Assembly (NCBI GenBank): GCA_036279355.1
Contig: DASUJH010000051.1
Location: 1 to 64,000 of the forward strand
DNA from: Gemmatimonadales bacterium
Lineage (GTDB): Bacteria; Gemmatimonadota; Gemmatimonadetes; Gemmatimonadales; GWC2-71-9
Direction of reading: 5' to 3'
Length of the DNA stretch: 64,000 nucleotides
The position numbers and the translations under genes were made by a program. This document shows, piece after piece, positions 7,295 through 17,253 of the stretch. Under the pieces are notes generated by a model. The model was not told the origin of the DNA. It did no database searches and worked only from the letters and a program-made list of their open reading frames with translations. How positions within the stretch are numbered: position 1 is the first letter of the stretch; each line of letters starts with the position of its first letter.

Positions 7295-8449
7295 GTGCGC
7301 CGGCTTCTGTTGTTCTCTCTCATCGCCGGGCTTTCTGCCGCGGCGCTGCCGCCGTCGGCGCAAGCGCAGTCGTCCGAGTTCGGCGTACGCGGGCTCGGCT
7401 TTCCCGGCCGCGAGCAGTCCGCGCGAGCGCTCGGCTCGGCGGGCGCGTTCGCGCTCTTTGACGGTGAGTCGAGCCTCGATCCCGCCTCGCTCGGCTATCT
7501 CACGAACCTCACAGCGGCCTTCACCGTCATGGCCGACTATCGTTCGTCCGACTCGCCGGCGGGCGCGGCCTCGATCCGCAACACCCGGTTTCCCCAATTT
7601 CTGGTGGGCGGCCCCATCAAGAACACGCCGCTCTGGGCTGCGCTCAGCTACTCGAACTACACGACGCGCGACTTCAGCCTCGTCCAGCCTTCCACGATCA
7701 CGCTGCGCGGCTTACCCGTGAACGTCGTCGACACGCTCGAGAGCCGCGGCGGCCTGAACGACATCCGCGTCGCCGTAGCATACCGGCCCGGGGCGCGCTG
7801 GGTGATCGGCCTCGCCGGGCACGCAATCACCGGCACCAACCGGCTCCAGTTCACCCGCGACTTTTCCGATACGCTCTACGCCACCGTGGCGCAACGCTCG
7901 GAGCTGTCGTTCCGGGGCGTGGGCATCTCGATCGGCGTGCTGGGTCAGCTCGCCCGCACGCTCGCCATCACGGCGATGGCGCGCACCGACGGGCACGTCA
8001 CGCTCGAGCGGGACTCGACCGACGTGGCGCCCATCGATCTGCCTCTTACGGTGGGCGGTGGGCTCCTGTGGCGCCCCACGGCCAAGCTCAGCGTCGCGAG
8101 CCAGGTGCGGGCGAGCAACTGGTCCACCTCGAGCGCCGACCTCGTCGGCCTGGGTGGTGTGGGCGCCAACAACACGCTCGAAGCATCCGCCGGCTTCGAG
8201 TACACCCCGAACCCCCGCAGGCCCGGGCGCCTCCCGCTCCGCCTGGGCGTGCGCTACGCCAAGCTGCCATTTCCGCTCGTGGCCGGAGCCAAGCCGAAGG
8301 AATACGGCGTCGCGATCGGGAGCGGCTTCAGCTTCGCCGCCGACCGCGGGGCGCTCGCGCTCGCCATCGAGCGCGCCTGGCGTTCGGGCGACCCCGGCTA
8401 TTCCGAGCACGCATGGCTGATCACGACCGGGGTGACCATCCGGCCCTGA
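7295..8449 (+). CDS. Predicted outer-membrane beta-barrel protein
   Basis: 384 residues with a clear signal peptide (MRRLLLFSLIAGLSAAALPP, then AQAQ for cleavage). The mature part has the FGVRGLGFPGREQSARALGS start, an ALFDGESSLDPASLGYL motif and many alternating amphipathic strands. This is close in style to PorV/FadL-like or UPF0164 outer-membrane proteins. It ends in strands finishing ITTGVTIRP rather than a terminal Phe. GTG start, abutting the lipoprotein gene. Transport of hydrophobic compounds or a role in secretion are both possible; the exact role is unknown. Confidence 0.7.
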   Translation: MRRLLLFSLIAGLSAAALPPSAQAQSSEFGVRGLGFPGREQSARALGSAGAFALFDGESSLDPASLGYLTNLTAAFTVMADYRSSDSPAGAASIRNTRFPQFLVGGPIKNTPLWAALSYSNYTTRDFSLVQPSTITLRGLPVNVVDTLESRGGLNDIRVAVAYRPGARWVIGLAGHAITGTNRLQFTRDFSDTLYATVAQRSELSFRGVGISIGVLGQLARTLAITAMARTDGHVTLERDSTDVAPIDLPLTVGGGLLWRPTAKLSVASQVRASNWSTSSADLVGLGGVGANNTLEASAGFEYTPNPRRPGRLPLRLGVRYAKLPFPLVAGAKPKEYGVAIGSGFSFAADRGALALAIERAWRSGDPGYSEHAWLITTGVTIRP

Positions 8450-8488
8450 AATGCGGCCCGATCCTTCCCGCCGTCACGACCCCCGGAG

Positions 8489-8494
8489 TATCTT
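8489..8494 (+). promoter_or_regulatory. Probable -10 element of miaB
   Basis: TATCTT ends 6 bases before the miaB ATG. TTCCCG at 8465-8470 with an 18-base spacer is a weak -35. There is no ribosome-binding site, so the transcript would be leaderless. Confidence 0.35.
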
Positions 8495-8500
8495 CTCCGC

Positions 8501-9814
8501 ATGCCTCCCCGGCTCTACATCGAGACCTACGGTTGCCAGATGAACGTGGCCGACACCGAGATCATCTTCGGGATCTTCGGCCGCGAGGGCTATGAGCGCA
8601 CCGACGAGCCGGGGGAGGCGGATGTGGTCCTGGTGAACACCTGCGCGGTGCGGGACAACGCGGAGCAGCGCGTCATCGGCCGGGTGGGCGAGCTGCAGCG
8701 CCACCGCCGTCCGGGCGGCGTGCTTGGCGTCGTGGGGTGCATGGCGCAGCGGCTCGGGCCGCGCTTGCTCGAGCAGGGCGGGCGGGTGGATCTCGTGGCC
8801 GGACCCGATTCGTATCGACGGCTGCCGCTGCTTCTGGGCCTCGCCCGGAGCGGCGAGCGGGTGAGCGACACGTCGTTTCGCGGGTGGGAGCACTACGAAG
8901 ACGTGCCAGCCGTGCGCGAGCCGGGCCCTGCCGCGTTCGTCACCGTACAGCGCGGCTGCGATTATAAGTGCACGTTCTGCATCGTTCCGTACACGCGCGG
9001 ACCGGAGCGCAGCCGTACTTTGGGCGGCGTGGTGGGCGAAGTGGAGCGGCTCGCGGCGGAGGGCGTCACCGAGGTCACGCTGCTCGGGCAGACCGTCAAC
9101 AGCTATTACGACGGCACCCATGATTTCGCGGACCTGCTGCGTGCGGTGGGCGGGGTGGACGGCATCCGCCGGGTGCGGTTCACCAGCCCGTACCCCACCG
9201 ACTTCACCGCCCGAGTGATCGAGGCGATGGCCCAGACCGCCGCGGTGTGCGAGCACGTGCACCTGCCGGTGCAGAGCGGATCGAACGCCGTGCTCCGCCG
9301 GATGCTCCGGCGTTACACCCGCGAGCGCTACCTCGAAGTGGTGGCCGAGCTGCGCGCCGCCATGCCGGGCATCACCTTCTCGACCGATATCATCGTCGGT
9401 TTTCCGGGCGAGACCGACGCCCAGTTCGAGGAGACGCTGTCGCTCGTCGCGGAGGCCGATCTGGACGATGCGTACACCTTCCGCTACTCGCCTCGCGAGG
9501 GGACGCCCGCCGTGCGGCTCCGGGAGGCCGTGCCAGGCGAGGTCGCGTCGGAGCGGCTCACCCGCCTCATCGACGTGGTGCGCCGGCAGGCGCGGCGGAA
9601 GAACGTGGCGCGCGTGGGCGAAACCCACGAGGTGCTTGTCGAGCGCCCGGCACGGCGGGGCGGTCTCATGCTCGGCCGCACCCGGCGCAACCATCTCGTG
9701 CTGCTCGAGCTGCCGGAGCACGCGGTGGGGGAATATCGACCGGTTCGGCTCACCGGCACCACCGGGTCCACGTTCACCGGTCGCGTCCTCACACCGGAGC
9801 TCGCCCTCCTGTGA
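8501..9814 (+). CDS. miaB: tRNA-2-methylthio-N6-dimethylallyladenosine synthase
   Basis: 437 residues. This radical-SAM methylthiotransferase modifies A37 of tRNAs reading codons that start with U. The N-terminal UPF0004 domain has the three cluster Cys residues C12 (YGCQMN), C48 (VNTCAVR) and C80 (VGCMAQR). The radical-SAM domain carries CxxxCxxC at C153, C157 and C160 (RGCDYKCTFC). The C-terminal TRAM domain begins near VGETHEVLVE. NTCAVRDNAEQ favours MiaB over MtaB or RimO. The following ComFB-like gene overlaps its stop by 4 bases. Confidence 0.95.
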   Translation: MPPRLYIETYGCQMNVADTEIIFGIFGREGYERTDEPGEADVVLVNTCAVRDNAEQRVIGRVGELQRHRRPGGVLGVVGCMAQRLGPRLLEQGGRVDLVAGPDSYRRLPLLLGLARSGERVSDTSFRGWEHYEDVPAVREPGPAAFVTVQRGCDYKCTFCIVPYTRGPERSRTLGGVVGEVERLAAEGVTEVTLLGQTVNSYYDGTHDFADLLRAVGGVDGIRRVRFTSPYPTDFTARVIEAMAQTAAVCEHVHLPVQSGSNAVLRRMLRRYTRERYLEVVAELRAAMPGITFSTDIIVGFPGETDAQFEETLSLVAEADLDDAYTFRYSPREGTPAVRLREAVPGEVASERLTRLIDVVRRQARRKNVARVGETHEVLVERPARRGGLMLGRTRRNHLVLLELPEHAVGEYRPVRLTGTTGSTFTGRVLTPELALL

Positions 9815-10104
9815 TCCACAACCTCGCCGAAGACCACGTGGCCGCCGCCTACGACGCGCTGCGGCACCATTTCCCAGACTTCTGCGGCTGCGATCTCTGC
9901 CGCGCGGACGTGATGGTGTACGCGCTCAACCGGGTGCCGGGGAGCTACGTCGCGACGCTCGAGGGATCGGTCGTGACCGAGGTGAACCTGGAGCGGGAGC
10001 AGAGTCGTGCTGCCATCGATGTGGTGGTGATGGACGGCTTGCGCCGCATCGCGCGTGCGCCGCGGTGCGGGCGGCGCGGCGCGCCGGGGGTGCGGCGCAC
10101 CTGA
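9811..10104 (+). CDS. ComFB-like (late competence) small protein
   Basis: 97 residues starting at a GTG that overlaps the miaB stop. The core HHFPDFCGCDLCRADVMVYA-LNRVPGSYV matches the ComFB family, whose clustered Cys residues (FCGCDLC) bind zinc. ComFB proteins are small, linked to competence and motility, and some bind cyclic dinucleotides. The tail is Arg/Gly-rich and overlaps no other gene. comEC follows after 19 bases, so the gene context supports a DNA-uptake role. The family call rests on the Cys/Pro pattern. Confidence 0.75.
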   Translation: MIHNLAEDHVAAAYDALRHHFPDFCGCDLCRADVMVYALNRVPGSYVATLEGSVVTEVNLEREQSRAAIDVVVMDGLRRIARAPRCGRRGAPGVRRT

Positions 10105-10123
10105 CGCCGGGGCGGGCGCGCTG

Positions 10124-12457
10124 GTGAAGGCCCGCCCGCCGATCCTCTTCACCGTGGCATTCGGGGCCGGTCTCGCGACCGGCCTTTTGCATTTTTGGGC
10201 GCCAGTCTGCGTTGCGGTGGTACTGCTCGGATGGATGGCGGTGAGCGGCGGCGGTTCGGCAGGACCGACCCCGGCGCCCCCCGCGGCTTCCATCCGCGCG
10301 GTGGCAGGCCTCCTGGCGGCAGCGGCCACACTCGGCGGCGTCGAAGCGGCCGTTGCTCTCGCGCGTGAAGCACAGGCGTGTGCGGTGCGGCTCCCTGCCG
10401 GCACGCTTTCGCTCCGCGTCCGCTTGCTGGAGCCGATCGACTCCGCGGGCGGCCAGGTGCGCGTGCGCCCCGTCTCCGCCGGCTGCGAAGGAGACGTGAC
10501 GGCGCGCTGGCCGGCGGCGCATGCCGCGGACGCCGGTGCCGAGGCGCGAGTCACCGCACGGTGGATCGCGCGGCCGCAGTGGTCGGGGCGGGGCGATGGG
10601 ACGCTCGTTGTGTCGGGCGTGCACGCGAGCGGCGCCTCGGTGCTCGCTTCCGGCGCTGCCGAGCGGCTCCGCTCCTGGGCCACAACCGCCGCGCGGAGGC
10701 TGTATGGCCCGCGCGCGGAGCTGGTCGAAGCGCTCGTGCTGGGCCGTAGAGTCGGCCTCGAGCCCGCCCTCCGGGACGACTTCGCGCAGTCCGGCCTCAT
10801 CCACCTGCTCTCGATCTCCGGCTTTCATGTGGGGCTCGTGGCCGCGTGGGTGGCGCTCGCCTGCCGTGCCGCCGGCATGCGTCGCGAGCGCGCGCTCCTC
10901 GCGGCGGCCGGCACCGCCGTGCTTTACGTGTCCTTCCTCGGCTGGCCCGCGCCCGCCACGCGCGCCGCCCTCCTCGCGGTGCTCGCCGCCTGGTGCCGCC
11001 AGCGCCAGCGGAACGTGCGGGCGAATCCGCTGCTCTCGGCCACCTGCCTAGCGGTGATGCTGATCGACCCGTGGGCCGTGCTGGACCTCGGTGCCTGGCT
11101 CTCGGCCGGCGCTCTCTGGGGCGCTGCGACCGCCACGCGCTGGAGCGACCGCGCGCTCGGCACGTCGTGGGGGTGGCGCGCGCTCTCCTCATCGATCGGG
11201 GCCACGCTGGCCACGGCGCCGCTCACGGCGGCGGCGCTCGGCACCGTCGCGCCGATCGGGATCGCGCTCAACTTCGCGGCGATCCCGCTCGCCGCAGTCG
11301 CGGTGCCCGGCGTGTTCGCGAGCCTGCTGCTTCTGCCCTTCGCGCCGGATGCCGCGGCGTCGCTTGCGGCCGGGGCGGGGCTCGGCCTCCATCTTATCGA
11401 GCTGCTGGCCGCCGTGGGCGCCGCGGTGCCGGGCGGCCACGTCGTGACGGAGGCGGGTCCAGGTGCGGCAGTCCCCTGGCTCCTGGCGCTCGCCGCCTTC
11501 CTCTGGGGCATGCACGCCCGCACTACGCGCGCGGAAGCGCTCCGCCGCTGGGCCTGGGTCGGGGCCTTCGCACTCTGGATCCCGCTGGCGCTGCAACTTG
11601 GCCGGCCGGCGGCTTATGGCCCTTCAGACCTCACGTTACATTTCCTCGACGTGGGGCAGGGAGACGGAGCGGTGTTGCGGACACCTCGCGGCCATTATGT
11701 CGTGGTCGACGCTGGTCCGGCCGGAGGGCATGGGGCAGGGGGACGCGCCGACGCCGGGCGCCGGGTGCTGGTGCCTTTTCTCGCCCGCGAGGGCGTGGCG
11801 GAGATTTCAGCGATGATCGTCTCCCACGCCCATGCCGATCATGTGGGCGGCGCCGCCGCGGTGCTCGACCGGTTTCATACCGACCTGGTCATCGAGCCGG
11901 GTGAGCGCTATGCCGATCCCGTGTACTATCATTTCCTCGATGCCGTCGCGGCCGATGGCGTGCCGTGGCGCCCCGGGCGCCCGGGCGATCGCTTCACCCT
12001 CGACGGCGTGAGCTTCACGCTGCTGCACCCGAACCCGGCGTGGCCGCACTGGGGCGAGGATCTGAACGAGGATTCGGTGGTGCTGCTGGTGCAATACGGC
12101 GGCTTCCGCGCGCTCCTTCCGGGCGATGCGGGTCTCGTGGCGGAGCACTGGCTGGCCGGGCGCGCGGGCCGAGTGGACTTTCTCAAGGTGGGCCACCACG
12201 GGAGCCGGGGTGCCACGGGCGATGCGTGGCTCGACGAGCTGCACCCCAAGGCAGCCGTGGTCTCGGTCGGCACGCACAACACCTACGGCCATCCCTCGGC
12301 CGAGGCGCTCGCGAGGTTGCGTGCGCATGGGGTGGCGGTCTGGCGCACCGACCAGGACGGCCAAGTGGATGTCGTCACCGATGGCGCCACGATGACGGTG
12401 CAGAGCCGCACGCGGCGGCAGGTTTTCTCAGTACAGGATTCGTTGGATGGAAGGTGA
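10124..12457 (+). CDS. comEC: DNA internalization channel protein ComEC/Rec2
   Basis: About 777 residues, typical for ComEC, the inner-membrane channel that takes up single-stranded DNA in natural transformation. N-terminal membrane helices and a DUF4131-like soluble domain (~50-170) come first. The competence domain follows, with [20 protein letters not shown] and many helices (~200-480). The C-terminal metallo-beta-lactamase domain starts at [10 protein letters not shown] and has the HxHxDH motif at H568-H573 ([10 protein letters not shown]). The start is uncertain: GTG at 10124 leads into the first membrane helix, and the frame is open to 10055. With the ComFB-like gene it suggests natural competence; comEA and type IV pilus genes are not in the window. 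Confidence 0.92.
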   Translation: MKARPPILFTVAFGAGLATGLLHFWAPVCVAVVLLGWMAVSGGGSAGPTPAPPAASIRAVAGLLAAAATLGGVEAAVALAREAQACAVRLPAGTLSLRVRLLEPIDSAGGQVRVRPVSAGCEGDVTARWPAAHAADAGAEARVTARWIARPQWSGRGDGTLVVSGVHASGASVLASGAAERLRSWATTAARRLYGPRAELVEALVLGRRVGLEPALRDDFAQSGLIHLLSISGFHVGLVAAWVALACRAAGMRRERALLAAAGTAVLYVSFLGWPAPATRAALLAVLAAWCRQRQRNVRANPLLSATCLAVMLIDPWAVLDLGAWLSAGALWGAATATRWSDRALGTSWGWRALSSSIGATLATAPLTAAALGTVAPIGIALNFAAIPLAAVAVPGVFASLLLLPFAPDAAASLAAGAGLGLHLIELLAAVGAAVPGGHVVTEAGPGAAVPWLLALAAFLWGMHARTTRAEALRRWAWVGAFALWIPLALQLGRPAAYGPSDLTLHFLDVGQGDGAVLRTPRGHYVVVDAGPAGGHGAGGRADAGRRVLVPFLAREGVAEISAMIVSHAHADHVGGAAAVLDRFHTDLVIEPGERYADPVYYHFLDAVAADGVPWRPGRPGDRFTLDGVSFTLLHPNPAWPHWGEDLNEDSVVLLVQYGGFRALLPGDAGLVAEHWLAGRAGRVDFLKVGHHGSRGATGDAWLDELHPKAAVVSVGTHNTYGHPSAEALARLRAHGVAVWRTDQDGQVDVVTDGATMTVQSRTRRQVFSVQDSLDGR

Positions 12458-12461
12458 ACGC

Positions 12462-13541
12462 ATGCCGGACACACCCTCACCCGCGGAGCCGACTGTGCTG
12501 CCCACGCCATCCGTCACCACGATCGAGCGCTTCATCCTGGATCAGGAGAGCAAATACCCCGAGGCGACGGGCGAGCTCTCGAACCTTCTTTACGACATCG
12601 CGCTCGCCGCCAAGATCATCGCCGCCGCCATCCGCCGCGCCGGTCTCGTCAACATCCTCGGCACCATGGGCTCGTCCAATGTGCAGGGCGAAGAGCAGCA
12701 GAAGCTCGACGTCTTTGCCAACGAGACGATCAAGCAGTGCCTCAAGCATACGGGTCGCGTCTGCGCCATGGCGTCCGAGGAGGACGAGGATATCATCCCG
12801 ATCCCGCCCGAGTATCCCGCCGGCAAGTACACCGTGCTCTACGATCCGCTGGACGGTTCCTCCAACATCGATGTGAACGCGGCGGTCGGCACCATCTTCA
12901 GCATCTACCGTCGGGTGAGCCTCGAGGGCCGCGGCACCGTGGCCGACGTGCTGCAGCCGGGGTGCAAGCAGGTGGCGGCGGGGTACGTGATGTACGGCTC
13001 GAGCACGATGCTGGTGTACACGACCGGGCAGGGCGTGCACGGCTTCACGCTCGATCCCACGATCGGCGAGTTCCTGCTCTGCCATCCCAAGATCGTGACC
13101 CCGCGGGTGGGGAAGTACTACAGCGTGAACGAGAGCAACTTCGGGCGCTGGAGCAAGGGGATGCAGGCGGCGGTGCGTGCGCTCAAGGGCGATGCGCCCG
13201 ACCGGATCAAGCCCAAGAACAGCCGCTACGCCGGCTCGCTCGTGGCCGACTTTCACCGCAATCTCATCGCCGGCGGCATCTTTCTCTATCCGGCTGATTC
13301 CCGGAATCCGCACGGCAAGCTGCGCCTGCTCTACGAGGCGAGCCCCATGGCGTACATCGCCGAGCAGGCGGAAGGCTCGGCCACCGACGGCACGACGCGC
13401 ATCCTCGACATCATGCCGGACCGTCTGCACCAGCGCACGCCGCTCGTGATCGGCTCGCGGGAGGATGTGGGCTTCGTGGCCGACACGCTGCGCGAAGTGG
13501 CGCTGCGCCAGAGCGGGCCGGTGCCGACGCCCGCGTTGTGA
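12462..13541 (+). CDS. fbp: Fructose-1,6-bisphosphatase class 1
   Basis: 359 residues of the class I enzyme, the committed step of gluconeogenesis. The metal and substrate motifs are present: SEEDED (near residue 105), [18 protein letters not shown] from about D128, SNFGRWSKG, and the C-terminal [16 protein letters not shown]. The ATG at 12462 has AAGGTG at a good distance. An ATG 15 bases upstream in the same frame would overlap comEC. This enzyme, the PTS and the mutase fit growth on peptides, organic acids or propionyl-CoA sources with gluconeogenesis. Confidence 0.95.
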   Translation: MPDTPSPAEPTVLPTPSVTTIERFILDQESKYPEATGELSNLLYDIALAAKIIAAAIRRAGLVNILGTMGSSNVQGEEQQKLDVFANETIKQCLKHTGRVCAMASEEDEDIIPIPPEYPAGKYTVLYDPLDGSSNIDVNAAVGTIFSIYRRVSLEGRGTVADVLQPGCKQVAAGYVMYGSSTMLVYTTGQGVHGFTLDPTIGEFLLCHPKIVTPRVGKYYSVNESNFGRWSKGMQAAVRALKGDAPDRIKPKNSRYAGSLVADFHRNLIAGGIFLYPADSRNPHGKLRLLYEASPMAYIAEQAEGSATDGTTRILDIMPDRLHQRTPLVIGSREDVGFVADTLREVALRQSGPVPTPAL

Positions 13542-13565
13542 GCCGCGGCCGATGAGCGGCGCCAG

Positions 13566-15116
13566 GTGAGCGGCGAACGCAAGATCCTCTACGGCCCGGG
13601 CGACTGGACCGCCGACCCCGCGCGCGAGCTGGGCGCGCCGGGCGCCTTTCCATTCACCCGCGGCGTCTACCCCGCGATGTACACCGAGCGGCTCTGGACC
13701 ATGCGCCAGTACGCCGGCTTCGGCACGGCGGAGGAAACCAACGCGCGTTTCCGGCAGCTCCTCGCCGCGGGACAGATGGGCCTCTCGGTGGCATTCGACC
13801 TCCCGACCCAGATGGGGTACGACTCCGACCATCCGCTCGCGCGCGGCGAAGTGGGGCGGGTGGGTGTGGCGATCGACACGGTGGACGATCTCGCGCTCCT
13901 CCTTGACGAGATTCCGCTCGACCGCGTGTCGACCTCGATGACGATCAACGCCACCGCCGCCATCCTGCTCGCCATGTATGTGGTGGTCGGCGAGGAGCGC
14001 GGCGTGCCGAGGGCGCGGCTCACCGGCACGGTGCAGAACGACGTGCTCAAGGAGTACGTGGCGCGCGGCACCTACATCTATCCGCCCGGGCCCTCGCTCC
14101 GCCTTGCCGCTGACCTCTTCCGCTTCGTGGCTCACGAGGGGATGCGCTTCAATCCGATCTCGATCAGCGGCTACCACATGCGCGAGGCGGGGGCGACGGC
14201 GGTGCAGGAGGTGGGGTTCACGCTGGCCAACGCGCTGGAGTACGTGCGGGTGGCGCTCGCGGCGGGGCTCGCCATCGACACCTTCGGCCCGCGGCTCTCG
14301 TTTTTCTTCGCGAGCCACAACCATCTGTTCGAGGAAGCGGCCAAGTTCCGCGCGGCGCGGCGGCTCTGGGCCCAACTCGCGCGCGAGCGTTTCGGCGCGA
14401 ACGATGCCACGGCGCGGCTCCGCTTCCATACGCAGACCGGCGGCGTCACGCTCCAGGCGCAGCAGCCGATGAACAACGTGGTGCGCGTGGCGTACCAGGC
14501 GCTCGCCGCGGTGCTGGGCGGCACGCAGTCGCTCCACACCAACGGCTACGACGAGGCGCTGGCGCTCCCCACCGCCGAGTCGGCGACGCTGGCCCTGCGC
14601 ACGCAGCAGGTGCTGGGCTACGAGAGCGGCGTGGCCGATGTGGTCGATCCGCTCGCGGGGAGCTACTACGTCGAAGCGATGACCGACCGGATCGAGCGCG
14701 ACGCGCGCGCGTTGATCGAGGAGGTGGACCGGCTGGGCGGCGCCGCGGCCGCGATCGAGCGGGGGTTCTATCAGGAAGCCATTGCGCGGAGCGCCTACGA
14801 GATCCAGCGCGCGCAGGAGTCCGGTGCGCGCACCGTCGTCGGCGTGAACCGCTTCACCGACGACTCGGCGCCGCCCGGCATCGAGACGCCGAATTTTCCC
14901 GAGCTCGAGGCCCGCCAGCGCGAGCGGCTCGCGCGCACCAAGTCCGCGCGCGACGCCGGTGCGGTCGCGGCGGCGCTCGCCGCGCTCTCCACGGTCGCGC
15001 GCGGTGCCGGCCCGCTCATGCCACCCATCCTCTCCGCGGTGCGCGCGCGCGCAACGCTCGGCGAGGTGAGCGACGCGCTGCGGCTTGCGTGGGGCGTGTA
15101 CCGGCCGGCGGCGTGA
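13566..15116 (+). CDS. Methylmalonyl-CoA mutase, catalytic (large) subunit without B12 domain
   Basis: 516 residues, corresponding to the TIM-barrel substrate domain only. It starts ILYGPGDW and FPFTRGVYP, and has [52 protein letters not shown] and [17 protein letters not shown], the mutase fingerprints. The ~130-residue cobalamin-binding domain (DxHxxG) is absent, so it must pair with a separate small subunit encoded outside the window. It converts methylmalonyl-CoA to succinyl-CoA with adenosylcobalamin. GTG start 24 bases after fbp. Related acyl-CoA mutases (ethylmalonyl- or isobutyryl-CoA) cannot be excluded by eye. Confidence 0.88.
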   Translation: MSGERKILYGPGDWTADPARELGAPGAFPFTRGVYPAMYTERLWTMRQYAGFGTAEETNARFRQLLAAGQMGLSVAFDLPTQMGYDSDHPLARGEVGRVGVAIDTVDDLALLLDEIPLDRVSTSMTINATAAILLAMYVVVGEERGVPRARLTGTVQNDVLKEYVARGTYIYPPGPSLRLAADLFRFVAHEGMRFNPISISGYHMREAGATAVQEVGFTLANALEYVRVALAAGLAIDTFGPRLSFFFASHNHLFEEAAKFRAARRLWAQLARERFGANDATARLRFHTQTGGVTLQAQQPMNNVVRVAYQALAAVLGGTQSLHTNGYDEALALPTAESATLALRTQQVLGYESGVADVVDPLAGSYYVEAMTDRIERDARALIEEVDRLGGAAAAIERGFYQEAIARSAYEIQRAQESGARTVVGVNRFTDDSAPPGIETPNFPELEARQRERLARTKSARDAGAVAAALAALSTVARGAGPLMPPILSAVRARATLGEVSDALRLAWGVYRPAA

Positions 15117-15127
15117 CCGGCCCGATC

Positions 15128-15166
15128 GCTTGCGCGAGCACCACACTCGGCTAGCTTGCGCGAGCA
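15128..15166 (+). repeat. Two copies of GCTTGCGCGAGCA forming the kimA promoter
   Basis: GCTTGCGCGAGCA occurs at 15128-15140 and 15154-15166, 26 bp apart, and each copy is almost palindromic. The first supplies a -35-like TTGCGC (15130-15135). The second begins inside the -10-like TAGCTT (15152-15157) and ends on the A of the ATG. The 12-mer CTCGGCTAGCTT here is repeated exactly at the pyrR promoter. Confidence 0.5.
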
Positions 15167-17172
15167 TGGAAACCAGTCCGGCAGCGGACTCCGAGCCTCC
15201 GAGTCCCCCGCGCGAGCCGCGGCGCCTGAGGCAGCTCGTCTTCGGCAAGCCGCGCGATCTCGCGGATACCACGCTGATCCATCGGCTCTCCCTGATCCCG
15301 TTCCTCGCCTGGGTAGGTCTCGGCGCGGACGGGCTTTCTTCTTCCGCTTACGGTCCCGAAGAGGCGTACCGGGCGCTCGGAGAGCACACCTTCCTCGCGC
15401 TGGGCCTCGTTGTCCTCATGGCCACGACCGTGCTGCTCATCTCGGCCGCGTACAGCCGCATCATCGAGCAGTTCCCGAGCGGAGGCGGCGGCTATGTCGT
15501 CGCCACCAAGCTGCTCGGGCCCAAAGCGGGCCTCATTTCCGGCGCCGCGCTGCTGGTGGACTACGTCCTCACCATCACCACCTCGATGGCCGCCGCGGGC
15601 GACGCGCTGTTCAGTCTGGGCCCGGCGGCGTGGCAGCCGCTAAAGCTGCCGGTCGAGATCGCGCTGCTCGTGGCGCTCACGACGCTCAACATCCGGGGCG
15701 TGCGCGAATCGGTGATCGTGCTGCTGCCCGTTTTTCTCCTGTTCCTTGTCACCCACGTGCTGCTGATCGGCGGGGCGGTCGTGGCGCACCTGCCGGCCAT
15801 CCACAGCACCGCCGCGCACGTAGGGGCGGGCTACACCCACGCCATGCGTGCGCTCGGGGTGGGCGGCCTCATCCTAATCTTTCTCCGCGCCTACTCCCTG
15901 GGCGGCGGCACCTACACCGGCATCGAGGCAGTCTCGAACGGCCTGCCGATTATGCGCGAGCCGAGGGTGCGTACGGCCAAACGCACCATGGTGTACATGG
16001 GCGCATCGCTCGCCTTCACGGCCTCCGGCCTGCTCCTCTGCTACCTGCTCTGGCAGGTGACCCCGGTCGAGGGCAAGACGCTCAACGCGGTGCTGATCGA
16101 GCGGCTGGTGCGCGACGTGCCGCTCGGTGGCCTCTTCGTGGGGCTCACGCTCTTCGCCGAGGGCGCGCTGCTGGTGGTTGCCGCGCAAGCCGGCTTCATC
16201 GACGGGCCGCGGGTGCTGGCAAACATGGCCATCGATTCCTGGGTCCCGCACCGCTTTGCCGCCCTCTCCGACAGGCTCACCACCCAGAACGGCATTGTGC
16301 TCATGGGCGCCGCGTCGCTCGCCGCCCTGCTCTATACCCGCGGCGACGTGAGCCACCTTATCGTCATGTACAGCATCAACGTGTTCCTCACGTTCTCGCT
16401 CTCGATGTTCGGCATGCTGCGCCACTGGTGGCGCGTGCCTGGCGCAGCGGAGGCGCGGCGCCGGCGCCGGATTGCGCTGTTCGGCGCCGGATTCGCGCTC
16501 TGCGCGGGCATCCTCGGAATCACCGTGTTCGAGAAGTTTCTCGAGGGCGGGTGGGTGACTCTCACAGTGACCGGCCTCGTGGTGGTGCTCTGTCTCCGCA
16601 TTCGCGGCCATTATCGCTACGCGGCGCTCAAGATGGCGCAGCTGCACCGCGAGCTCGGCGACCTCCCCGCGCGCGAAGGTACGGCCAACCTCGGCGCACC
16701 CGACCCTGCGGCCCCCGTGGCTGGCGTACTGGTCGCGAGCTACGGCGGCCTCGGCATTCACACGGTGCTCAATATCTTCCGCGCCTTCCCCGGGCACTAT
16801 CGGGGTCTCGTCTTCATTTCGGTCGGCGTGGTGGATTCGGGCGAATTCAAGGGTGAGCACGCGGTAGACCAGTTGCGCGAGCGCACCGAGGCGATGGTCG
16901 CACGCTACGTGCGCTTTGCGCACGGGCTCGGAATCCCGGCGGCCGCGCGCTCAACGGTGGGCATCGACGCCGTGGCCGAAGCGGAGCAACTCTGCCTCGA
17001 GGTCGCGCGGGAATACCCCCGGATCACGTTCTTCGCCGGCAAGGTGATTTTCCAGCGCGAGCGCTGGTACCAGCGCCTGCTGCACAACGAGACCGCACTC
17101 GCATTGCAGAAGCGGCTGCATTGGGCGGGCAAGACTATGGTGACGCTGCCCGTACGCGTGCGCGAGGCGTAA
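15166..17172 (+). CDS. APC-family permease, KimA-like potassium importer
   Basis: 668 residues. A basic cytoplasmic N-terminus leads into about 12 membrane helices (residues ~50-490), with LSSSAYGPEEAYRALG in the first helix region and FPSGGGGYVVATKLLGPKAG, both typical of KUP/KimA-type APC transporters. A soluble C-terminal domain of ~170 residues follows, with an alpha/beta pattern as in KimA, a proton-coupled K+ importer. In Bacillus, KimA is controlled by a cyclic-di-AMP riboswitch; only 49 bases precede this gene, so no such riboswitch fits. An amino-acid transporter is the alternative. Confidence 0.8.
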   Translation: METSPAADSEPPSPPREPRRLRQLVFGKPRDLADTTLIHRLSLIPFLAWVGLGADGLSSSAYGPEEAYRALGEHTFLALGLVVLMATTVLLISAAYSRIIEQFPSGGGGYVVATKLLGPKAGLISGAALLVDYVLTITTSMAAAGDALFSLGPAAWQPLKLPVEIALLVALTTLNIRGVRESVIVLLPVFLLFLVTHVLLIGGAVVAHLPAIHSTAAHVGAGYTHAMRALGVGGLILIFLRAYSLGGGTYTGIEAVSNGLPIMREPRVRTAKRTMVYMGASLAFTASGLLLCYLLWQVTPVEGKTLNAVLIERLVRDVPLGGLFVGLTLFAEGALLVVAAQAGFIDGPRVLANMAIDSWVPHRFAALSDRLTTQNGIVLMGAASLAALLYTRGDVSHLIVMYSINVFLTFSLSMFGMLRHWWRVPGAAEARRRRRIALFGAGFALCAGILGITVFEKFLEGGWVTLTVTGLVVVLCLRIRGHYRYAALKMAQLHRELGDLPAREGTANLGAPDPAAPVAGVLVASYGGLGIHTVLNIFRAFPGHYRGLVFISVGVVDSGEFKGEHAVDQLRERTEAMVARYVRFAHGLGIPAAARSTVGIDAVAEAEQLCLEVAREYPRITFFAGKVIFQRERWYQRLLHNETALALQKRLHWAGKTMVTLPVRVREA

Positions 17173-17191
17173 TCGCTGGTATACCACCTGC

Positions 17192-17220
17192 TTGAACCCC
17201 TCTTCCGGCGCCGCTAAGTT
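17192..17220 (+). promoter_or_regulatory. Promoter of fmdB-argS
   Basis: TTGAAC (17192-17197), a 17-base spacer and TAAGTT (17215-17220). Transcription should start near 17227, leaving a leader of ~27 bases before the fmdB ATG. Confidence 0.55.
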
Positions 17221-17253
17221 TCCGCGCTGATTTCATTTACCGCCCCGAGCCCC

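Noticed and set aside
12477-15272. 931-codon open frame on the minus strand
   Set aside because: Antisense to fbp and the mutase, both of which have clear family motifs. No motif in the shadow product.
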